In this document: in pieces, positions 1 through 5,983 of the stretch | Position numbering within the stretch: position 1 is the first letter of the stretch | Layout: each line of letters starts with the position of its first letter | DNA from: Thiobacillus sp. | GTDB taxonomy: Bacteria > Pseudomonadota > Gammaproteobacteria > Burkholderiales > Thiobacillaceae | Assembly (NCBI GenBank): GCA_020217265.1 | Contig: JAIWOS010000009.1 | Coordinates: 1 to 17,548, forward strand | Length of the DNA stretch: 17,548 nucleotides | Direction of reading: 5' to 3' | The notes under the pieces: generated by a model | What the model was told of the DNA's origin: nothing | The model's database searches: none | What the model saw: the letters and a program-made list of their open reading frames with translations, nothing else | Position numbers and translations under genes: made by a program

Positions 1-567
1 GGAATCGTGATGGACGTTGGCACATGGCGTGGTCAGACGGCTGTTGTGTGTGAGAACTTGAGAGCCATATTCGAGCCCTTGCATTTCAACAGAAGAATTG
101 TTTGTTTTGATACTTTCGAGGGATACAGGGGGTTTTCCGATAAAGATCGACCAACCCCGCTCCATGGCGAGGGCACTTATTCTCTTGAAGGTGGAAGCTA
201 TGCAGATTTTCTGCGACACCTGCTCCGTTTGCACGAGCGCTGTAATGCGATGGGGCACAACAATGGCAAACACCAGGTGGTTTCGGGCGATTGTCGCGAA
301 ACCATTCCTCGTTTCTTTGCCGATAATCCGAACGAATTCGTCGCACTCGCATTTTTCGATGTCAATGCGTATGAGCCTACTCGCGTGTCATTTGAATCCA
401 TATGGGACAGAATGCCTCCGGGAGGCATCGCGGCTTTCTGGCAATTGACGCGTCCCAGTGTACCTGCAGAAGGACGCGTCTATGTCGAGCATATCTTGGG
501 AAAACAAGGTCATCGAATCAGGCGAACCGAAACCTACCCGGGCTTGTGTTATCTAGTCAAAGACTGA
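1..567 (+). CDS. TylF/macrocin O-methyltransferase-like protein, 5' end outside window
   Basis: The reading frame is open from the first base, reading GIVMDVGTWRGQT, so the true start lies upstream and 188 codons are visible. The motif DVGTWRGQT followed by FDTFEGYRGFSDKD is typical of the TylF (macrocin O-methyltransferase) family of SAM-dependent sugar O-methyltransferases, which occur in antibiotic and O-antigen clusters. The later block FFDVNAYEPT, followed by MPPGG, matches the place where TylF/NovP enzymes carry a DxD and then an IVDDY motif that bind the divalent metal. Here the second Asp is Asn, and the Asp-Asp pair after GG appears as Trp-Gln. Metal binding may therefore be lost or different. 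The next gene begins 10 bases downstream. The family call is fairly secure. The substrate is unknown, and activity as a normal metal-dependent O-methyltransferase is doubtful. Confidence 0.75.
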   Translation, partial: GIVMDVGTWRGQTAVVCENLRAIFEPLHFNRRIVCFDTFEGYRGFSDKDRPTPLHGEGTYSLEGGSYADFLRHLLRLHERCNAMGHNNGKHQVVSGDCRETIPRFFADNPNEFVALAFFDVNAYEPTRVSFESIWDRMPPGGIAAFWQLTRPSVPAEGRVYVEHILGKQGHRIRRTETYPGLCYLVKD

Positions 568-577
568 AAGAGAATCC

Positions 578-2008
578 ATGCACATTGTTATTGCGGGCAA
601 CGGCATTCTCGCCCAGTCAATCGCTTTCGAGCTGATTCATCGCCACCCGGCAGCCCGGGTCACCATTGTCGGAAAATCGGATCGGATCGGGTCCGCGACC
701 CTGGCCGCCGCTGCGATGCTCAACTCGTTTGCCGAAATCGAGAAAGGGGCATTGGAAACGGAATTTGACCGCTATCGATTCGAGTTGAGTCAGAAGGCCG
801 CCAGGGCCTGGCCTGGATTCGCCCAGCGCATCATCGACGCGGCAGGTTCTTCAAGTTTTTCTGCAACTGGAACGTCGCCACAGTTTGATAGCGGTACCTT
901 TGTTTTGAACAATGCGGCGGCTGACGACCTCGACGACGAGAACTTCGAGGCCATACTTGCCGCTTTGCGCGATTACAATGAGCCACACGCTTTCGTAAAT
1001 CCGGGCGACGTCCCGAATTACCAGCCCGAACAGCGTTACCGTGCCTTGCGCTGCGTGTATATCGAGCGTGAAGGCTGGATGAATCCAGGTCAGGTCGTGT
1101 CCTCGCTGGATGAAGCCTTGCGAGGGTCGGGGCGAGTAGTCTTCGAGAACGACAATGTGTTCCGGCTTGTTCATGGCAATGGACGTGTTACCGGTTTCGA
1201 GTCCGCATCTGGAAAAACCATTGTCGGTGATGTGTATTTACTGGCGACCGGCGCTACTCTGAGTGATCTTCTTGCTGCCAGTGGCTTGGCCCTGCCGATA
1301 CAGCGGGTGTTTTACGGCATGGGGGTGTCAATCAAAATCCGAAGTGTTGGGCACCCGCATACGCACTGTGTTCGAACACCCAATCGCGGACTTGCTTGTG
1401 GTGTCTACACGGCCCCCCACAGTCATGATACGGCCAGCCGCTCCGGGGATATCCTCATTGGCGCAACAAATCTGATTTCTCCCGAGCCCCTCCATGCAGC
1501 GCGCGTGGCAAATGTGGAATCGCTGCTCAAGGCGGCGATCCAGCAGATCAACACCCATTTTTATCGTGCTGAACTGACTCAGGTCAACGTGGGGTGGCGT
1601 CCTACCAGTCTGGACACGCAACCCCTCCTCGGCAAAACATCCATCGATAATCTGTTTGTTGCCAGTGGAACCAAGCGGGATGGCTTTCACATGGCACCTG
1701 TCATTGCCTCGAATATGTCCTCAATGCTGTTGGGAGAGCAGCCTGAATCGGGTTTCTCGTGGTTTGATCCGGAGCGCAAACCTCTTCGCCTGCTCACGAG
1801 GCAGGCAGCCGTCGAGAAGGCGGTGCGCCACCAAATGAGTGCTGCTTATCAGCATGGATTTACCCCGCCCACGAGTCGCATGCCGGATCTTATTCGCCAA
1901 AAGATCAGGGACGACGTCGAGAGGCTGCACGATGATGTCGGGGCGCACGATTGGGGTATCCCGCCTGAAATGCTCGATATGTATCGCTACGGTCATGCGC
2001 GTGCCTGA
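578..2008 (+). CDS. FAD-dependent oxidoreductase, DAO/ThiO-like
   Basis: This 476-residue protein opens at once with a Rossmann FAD-binding strand, MHIVIAGNGIL (G7-x-G9-x-x-A12, the third Gly replaced by Ala), which supports the ATG at 578. The C-terminal half has the DAO-family block GWRPTSLDTQPLLG, then SGTKRDGFHMAP. This resembles the thiO fragment at the other end of the window (WAGLRPGAPDNIPLIG, then GHYRYGVTMAP). R367 falls at the Arg that in glycine oxidase and D-amino-acid oxidases binds the substrate carboxylate, so an amino-acid-like substrate is plausible. About 85 residues follow this fold as a polar, helical tail without a recognised domain. No signal peptide is visible, so it should be cytoplasmic. 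It sits between the TylF-like gene and a small membrane-protein gene in the polysaccharide operon. A role in making or altering an unusual amino sugar or amino-acid substituent is inference only. Confidence 0.75.
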   Translation: MHIVIAGNGILAQSIAFELIHRHPAARVTIVGKSDRIGSATLAAAAMLNSFAEIEKGALETEFDRYRFELSQKAARAWPGFAQRIIDAAGSSSFSATGTSPQFDSGTFVLNNAAADDLDDENFEAILAALRDYNEPHAFVNPGDVPNYQPEQRYRALRCVYIEREGWMNPGQVVSSLDEALRGSGRVVFENDNVFRLVHGNGRVTGFESASGKTIVGDVYLLATGATLSDLLAASGLALPIQRVFYGMGVSIKIRSVGHPHTHCVRTPNRGLACGVYTAPHSHDTASRSGDILIGATNLISPEPLHAARVANVESLLKAAIQQINTHFYRAELTQVNVGWRPTSLDTQPLLGKTSIDNLFVASGTKRDGFHMAPVIASNMSSMLLGEQPESGFSWFDPERKPLRLLTRQAAVEKAVRHQMSAAYQHGFTPPTSRMPDLIRQKIRDDVERLHDDVGAHDWGIPPEMLDMYRYGHARA

Positions 2009-2044
2009 CTACAGGTCGCGTGAATGGCCGTTCGGACTCGAAAC

Positions 2045-2410
2045 ATGAGGATGATCGCTGCCATGCTGCCGACGATCTTGCTGGTCGTGTATGGGCAACT
2101 CGTCACCAAATGGCGGATCGGGACGATCAGTGCATCCTTGCCCGATTCTGATCGGTGGGCGAGGCTTCTTCACTATCTGTCAGATCCGGTTATTTTGTCT
2201 GCATATGCTGCGGCGCTAGGTGGATCGGTCGCCTGGATGTTTGTCGTCGAACGTTTCGATCTGTCGATTGCTTTCCCGGTCTACGTCGGTTTGACCATCG
2301 TTTCCGTAGCGCTGGCCGGTGTATGGGTGTTTGGTGAATCCTTGAGCTGGCAGCGCGGGCTGTCCATCGTTTTGATTCTTGCAGGCGTTGCCCTTGGCAG
2401 TCGTGGATAA
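2045..2410 (+). CDS. Small four-helix SMR/EamA-type membrane protein, ArnE/ArnF-like putative flippase subunit
   Basis: This protein of about 121 residues has four hydrophobic segments, roughly residues 3-17, 40-60, 66-88 and 97-118, the layout of the small multidrug resistance superfamily. The first helix contains VVYGQLVTK and the third SIAFPVYVGLT. These recall ArnE (VAGQLCQK and GIAYPMLSL, from memory), a subunit of the undecaprenyl-phosphate-aminoarabinose flippase. The EmrE Glu14 position appears to be Val and helix 1 has no acidic residue, so proton-coupled drug export is unlikely. Movement of a lipid-linked sugar or other glycolipid across the inner membrane fits better, but this is inference. 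The start is uncertain. ATG 2045 puts helix 1 at the N-terminus with GGA 8 bases upstream. ATG 2024, also with an AGG upstream, would add seven residues (MAVRTRN). The 3' end overlaps the next gene by 8 bases. Confidence 0.75.
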   Translation: MRMIAAMLPTILLVVYGQLVTKWRIGTISASLPDSDRWARLLHYLSDPVILSAYAAALGGSVAWMFVVERFDLSIAFPVYVGLTIVSVALAGVWVFGESLSWQRGLSIVLILAGVALGSRG

Positions 2411-3308
2411 GCGCGTGCAAGATATCGATGTCTGGCTAGGCATGGCGCGCGAGCATATAGGAAAGCTGCATCCGGAACAGCTTCCCTTGTTTGATGTTTT
2501 TGCCGCGGAGGCGAATTTCGGCAGGCAGTGGCTGAACGATAGTCTGGCTGCGCTCCAGCCAGGTGCAAACGTGCTTGAGGTTGGGGCTGGCCTGATGTTG
2601 CTGGCTTGCCAGTTACGTCGCGAAGGCTATGTGGTCACTGCACTCGAACCCCTGGGAGAGGGTTTCTCGGCTTTTAATCAAGTGCAAATCCTGGTTCTTG
2701 AACTTGCCCGCGCGCATGGTTTTGCACCTGAAGTCAGGGTGGTTCCGGTGGAATCATTGGGTGATGAAGCCCGTTTCGATCTGGCGTATTCGGTGAACGT
2801 GATGGAGCACGTTGGCAATATCGATGCCGCCCTCGCTGCAATTGCCGCCGCGCTGGTTCCCGGAGGGCGCTACCGCTTTACCTGCCCGAATTATCGCTTC
2901 CCCTATGAGCCGCATTTCAATATTCCGACCCTGTTTTCAAAGCGCCTGACCGAACGCGTATTCGGTACGCGCATCTTTGGCAATCAGCGCATGGACGATC
3001 CGGCGGGGGTGTGGCGTTCTCTAAACTGGATTGATGTTGGTCGCGTGCGCCGGTCCTGTGCAGCGATCCAAGGCGTAATGCCATACTTCCGTCGGGATTT
3101 GCTGGTCAAAACCCTGGCGCGTTTGGCTCGGGATCGGGAATTTGCAAGCCGACGCGCGGCATGGATGCGGGGGCTGGGCAAATTTCTGGCGGCCACTGGA
3201 ATCCATCGACTGGCGGGCATGATTCCGGCAGGGCTGCAGCCCATCATCGATTGCGAACTCGTCAAAACTGGAGCGACGGGCGCGCACGCCAGGTATTTGC
3301 AGTCGTGA
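2403..3308 (+). CDS. Class I SAM-dependent methyltransferase
   Basis: This 301-residue protein has a Rossmann methyltransferase core. Motif I is VLEVGAGLML at about residues 57-66, the acidic post-strand region is TALEPLGEG, and a motif IV-like block is FDLAYSVNVMEHVGN, followed by the post-IV strand VPGGRYRFTCPN. The C-terminal 110 residues are basic and helical and have no motif I recognise. The preferred start is GTG 2403, which overlaps the preceding stop by 8 bases. The frame remains open upstream to TTG 2379, and ATG 2442 would also be possible, so the N-terminus is uncertain. The 3' end overlaps the next methyltransferase gene in a GTGA junction. In a polysaccharide operon it could methylate a nucleotide sugar, a lipid-linked sugar or a chain end. 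The sequence does not show which. Confidence 0.8.
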   Translation: MDKRVQDIDVWLGMAREHIGKLHPEQLPLFDVFAAEANFGRQWLNDSLAALQPGANVLEVGAGLMLLACQLRREGYVVTALEPLGEGFSAFNQVQILVLELARAHGFAPEVRVVPVESLGDEARFDLAYSVNVMEHVGNIDAALAAIAAALVPGGRYRFTCPNYRFPYEPHFNIPTLFSKRLTERVFGTRIFGNQRMDDPAGVWRSLNWIDVGRVRRSCAAIQGVMPYFRRDLLVKTLARLARDREFASRRAAWMRGLGKFLAATGIHRLAGMIPAGLQPIIDCELVKTGATGAHARYLQS

Positions 3309-3928
3309 GCCAGATCGAAACCGGGGTGCGCCGGGTACTTTCTTCGCCCGTGGTTTACAGTGGCTTCCAGTATCTGATGGGTGCCCACAGCGGCTGGCAA
3401 CGCCTGGTCAACGACTACATCAGGCCTTTCGTGGGCGCGCGCGTGCTGGATGTCGGATGTGGTCCTGCAGACTTGCTTGGTTATCTGCATGATGTCGAAT
3501 ACTGGGGTTACGACATCAGCGCCGACTATATTGCGCACGCGCGCCAGAAATATGGTGCCAGAGGCCATTTCGTGTGTGGGTTGTTGACGGCTGCCGAGGT
3601 GTCGCGCATGCCGGAGTTTGATCGGGTCGTTCTCTCGGGCGTGCTGCACCATCTGGACGACGATGCGGCCCACGAACTGCTCAGGCTGGTCAGACGCGTA
3701 TTGAAGCCGGAAGGTCATCTGGTGACGGTCGACCCTTGCTTGGTCGATGGACAAAATCCTGTCGCGCGCTTCCTGATCGAAAGGGATCGCGGGCAGAATG
3801 TGCGCACCGAAGCCGGCTATGCTGATTTGGTCAAACCCGTATTCGGTCGTTGCATTATGGAAATCCGGCACAAAGCCTGGATTCCGTATACGCATTGCTA
3901 CATGGTATGCAGCGCCGGAGCCCAATGA
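3305..3928 (+). CDS. Class I SAM-dependent methyltransferase, short form
   Basis: This 207-residue protein has SAM-binding motif I VLDVGCGPADLLGYL at about residues 47-61, a motif II acidic residue in YWGYDIS, and a motif IV/post-IV region RVVLSGVLHHLDDD followed by LKPEGHLVTVDP. These are the Methyltransf_11/25-type core blocks. GTG 3305 is chosen because it forms a GTGA overlap with the previous stop and precedes the first residues that look like a protein start (MSQIETGVRR). A longer in-frame extension to 3161 lies wholly inside the preceding gene and is rejected. It is unlike the preceding 301-residue methyltransferase in length and C-terminus, so the pair is not a simple tandem duplication. 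It is followed after 22 bases by rmlA. Possible roles are N- or O-methylation of the dTDP-amino sugar or of the glycan chain end. Both are speculative. Confidence 0.82.
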   Translation: MSQIETGVRRVLSSPVVYSGFQYLMGAHSGWQRLVNDYIRPFVGARVLDVGCGPADLLGYLHDVEYWGYDISADYIAHARQKYGARGHFVCGLLTAAEVSRMPEFDRVVLSGVLHHLDDDAAHELLRLVRRVLKPEGHLVTVDPCLVDGQNPVARFLIERDRGQNVRTEAGYADLVKPVFGRCIMEIRHKAWIPYTHCYMVCSAGAQ

Positions 3929-3950
3929 TAAGTAACCCAATGGAACCCGC

Positions 3951-4832
3951 ATGAAAGCGATCCTACTGGCCGGCGGAAGCGGTTCGCGCCTGTATCCGCT
4001 CACACAGGTCGCCAGCAAACAGCTCCAGGCTGTTTTCGACAAACCGATGATCTACTATCCGCTCACGGTTCTAATGGCGGCTGGCATCCGGGAGTTTTGT
4101 CTGATTGCCACGCCATCCGACCTGCCGCGCTTCGGGCAGCTGCTCGGTGATGGCAGTCGCTGGGGAATTTCGATCGAGTACCGAGAGCAGCCGACTCCTG
4201 CGGGAATCGGGCAAGCTTTTCTGATCGCTGAAGACTTTATAGCAGGCGGACATGTCGTGTTGATGCTGGGCGACAACATCTTCTCGGGGGGGGATGATTT
4301 TCCCCGAGCGATGGCGGCTTTCCGGGGCGGGGCGACCATATTTGCCTATCACGTCAAGGACCCGCAGCGTTATGGCGTGGTCGAGTTCGACAGTGAGGGG
4401 CGAGCGATTTCCATCGAGGAAAAACCTGAGCATCCTAAATCCGCCTATGCTGTTCCAGGCATTTATATTTATGACGATCAGGTTGTGGGGATTGCGCGTG
4501 CTCTCAAGCCTTCGCCGAGGGGGGAGCTCGAAATTACCGATGTCAACCGTGAGTACTTGCGTCGGGGGCAACTGCACGTTCATCGCCTGAGCCGAGGCTT
4601 TGCCTGGATGGATGCCGGTACCACGACGGCCTTGCATGAGGCTTCTGCATACATCGAGGCCATCGAGCGCAGGCAGGGGGTAAAAATAGGCTGCCCGGAG
4701 GAGGCTGCCCTGGTGCGTAATTTCCTGACGCTGTCGCAGTTCGAGGCTTTGCTTCAAAACATGCCTAACTGTGAATACCGGGACTATCTGGCGAGCGTTG
4801 CTGCGGAAACTCGCCGCCTGAGGTGCGAATGA
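3951..4832 (+). CDS. rmlA: Glucose-1-phosphate thymidylyltransferase (dTDP-glucose synthase)
   Basis: It makes dTDP-glucose and pyrophosphate from dTTP and glucose-1-phosphate, the entry step to dTDP-deoxysugars. The 293 residues match the usual length of about 290. Visible signatures are the nucleotide-binding loop LLAGGSGSRLYPLT (Ser where most relatives have Thr), SKQ with Lys23, DKPMIYYPLTVLM, the metal and sugar site MLGDNIF (D108), EEKP (E157, K158), and WMDAGT (D221). The ATG follows the preceding stop by 22 bases, and its stop overlaps the next ATG (ATGA). A run of eight G lies inside the gene at codons 112-115. Neighbouring WecE implies the product feeds dTDP-4-amino-4,6-dideoxygalactose. 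The needed rmlB is not in this window, and neither are rmlC or rmlD. The assignment is strong. Confidence 0.95.
   Translation: MKAILLAGGSGSRLYPLTQVASKQLQAVFDKPMIYYPLTVLMAAGIREFCLIATPSDLPRFGQLLGDGSRWGISIEYREQPTPAGIGQAFLIAEDFIAGGHVVLMLGDNIFSGGDDFPRAMAAFRGGATIFAYHVKDPQRYGVVEFDSEGRAISIEEKPEHPKSAYAVPGIYIYDDQVVGIARALKPSPRGELEITDVNREYLRRGQLHVHRLSRGFAWMDAGTTTALHEASAYIEAIERRQGVKIGCPEEAALVRNFLTLSQFEALLQNMPNCEYRDYLASVAAETRRLRCE
4286..4293 (+). repeat. Eight-base G homopolymer inside rmlA
   Basis: Eight consecutive G residues cross codons 112-115 of rmlA (Ser-Gly-Gly-Asp). They lie within a perfect 7-base inverted repeat, CTCGGGG at 4284-4290 and CCCCGAG at 4302-4308, separated by 11 bases. Runs of this length can slip during replication. 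A gain or loss of one G would frameshift rmlA after about 113 residues. Confidence 0.9.
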
Positions 4833-5980
4833 CGAAAGACATCATCCCTTTCAACCAGCCCTACATGACGGGCAAGGAACTCTATTACATCGCCCAGGCC
4901 AAGTTTGGAAACATGCTTGCTGGCGATGGTCCCTACACCAAGCGCTGCCATGGATGGATTGAAGAAAGAACGGGTTGCGCAAAGGCGCTGCTCACCCATT
5001 CGTGTACTGCTGCACTTGAAATGTCGGCGCTGTTGCTCGACATGCAGCCGGGTGACGAGGTCATCATGCCGTCATACACCTTCGTTTCGACGGCAAATGC
5101 ATTCGTGCTTCGCGGTGGGGTGCCAGTATTCGTCGACATTCGGGAAGACACGCTCAACCTCGACGAGAATCTGCTTGAGGCTGCGATCACGCCGCGCACC
5201 CGCGCGATTGTGCCGGTGCACTACGCGGGCGTGAGCTGCGAAATGGATACCATCATCGACATTGCGCGCCGCTACGGGCTGAGGGTGGTAGAGGATGCGG
5301 CACAAGGAGTCATGGCCCGCTACAAAGGGCGGGCGCTGGGCAGCATGGGTGATCTTGGCGCCTACAGTTTTCATGAGACCAAGAACGTAATTTCGGGTGA
5401 GGGTGGCGCGCTGCTGGTGAATGATCCTGCCTTGGCATTGCGCGCGGAGATCGTCCGCGAGAAAGGGACCGATCGCAGCCGGTTCTTTCGTGGCGAGGTT
5501 GATAAGTACACGTGGCAGGAAGTCGGCTCATCCTTCCTGCCTGGCGAGCTGGTCGCAGCATTCTTGTGGGCGCAGTTCGAGGAAGCCGACAGCATCACTC
5601 GAAAGCGTCTGGAGCTCTGGCAGCACTATCACGAGGCGCTTGCCGGGCTCGAGGCCGATGGACTGCTGAGGCGGCCGATCATTCCACCGGAGTGCGAACA
5701 CAATGCGCATATGTACTACGTGCTCTTGGCGCCTGCCATCGATCGTCAGTCGGTCATCGCCAGGCTGAAGGCGGAAGGAATTTTTTCTGTATTCCATTAT
5801 GTGCCGTTGCACGATTCCCCTGGTGGGCGCCGATATGGCAGGGTGGCCGGGGAGATGGTGCATACCGATGCACTGTCCGCGCGACTGTTGCGTCTGCCTT
5901 TGTGGGTGCAGATGCAGCAGCAGGACGTCGAACGGATTGCAGGTGTCATCCGGGCTGCTGTGTTCACAGCGCGGAATTGA
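4829..5980 (+). CDS. wecE: dTDP-4-amino-4,6-dideoxygalactose transaminase (WecE/RffA family)
   Basis: This PLP enzyme transfers an amino group from glutamate to dTDP-4-keto-6-deoxyglucose, giving dTDP-4-amino-4,6-dideoxygalactose (dTDP-Fuc4N). The 383 residues follow E. coli RffA/WecE closely from memory: LLTHSCTAALEMSALLLD, GDEVIMPSYTFVSTANAFV, VPVHYAGVSCEMDTI, VEDAAQGVM, FHETKN, REKGTDRSRFFRG, VDKYTW, NAHMYYVLL and FHYVPLH. The internal-aldimine Lys is K185, with D156 and Q159 in the VEDAAQ cofactor motif. A one-residue difference from E. coli appears just after FHETKN. ATG 4829 is chosen over the in-frame GTG 4823 because it makes an ATGA overlap with rmlA and has GAGG five bases upstream. 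The missing dehydratase RmlB must come from elsewhere. No WecD-like acetyltransferase is present, so the amino group may be left free, methylated or acylated by another enzyme. Confidence 0.92.
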   Translation: MTKDIIPFNQPYMTGKELYYIAQAKFGNMLAGDGPYTKRCHGWIEERTGCAKALLTHSCTAALEMSALLLDMQPGDEVIMPSYTFVSTANAFVLRGGVPVFVDIREDTLNLDENLLEAAITPRTRAIVPVHYAGVSCEMDTIIDIARRYGLRVVEDAAQGVMARYKGRALGSMGDLGAYSFHETKNVISGEGGALLVNDPALALRAEIVREKGTDRSRFFRGEVDKYTWQEVGSSFLPGELVAAFLWAQFEEADSITRKRLELWQHYHEALAGLEADGLLRRPIIPPECEHNAHMYYVLLAPAIDRQSVIARLKAEGIFSVFHYVPLHDSPGGRRYGRVAGEMVHTDALSARLLRLPLWVQMQQQDVERIAGVIRAAVFTARN

Positions 5981-5983
5981 CAC

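Noticed and set aside
578..2008. Naming this gene thiO
   Set aside because: The C-terminal layout is similar, but the protein is over 100 residues longer than typical ThiO, has an altered glycine motif, and sits in a polysaccharide operon. A second, better thiO candidate lies at the right edge.
3161..3304. N-terminal extension of the short methyltransferase
   Set aside because: It lies entirely inside the preceding methyltransferase gene. The GTG at 3305 gives a normal GTGA overlap and family-like length.
2984..4042. Minus-strand frame of 352 codons opposite the methyltransferases and the start of rmlA
   Set aside because: It crosses three plus-strand gene boundaries and has no recognisable domain.
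4286..4293. The G8 tract as a sign of a present frameshift
   Set aside because: The rmlA frame is intact across the tract and all downstream motifs are in frame, so no disruption exists in this sequence.
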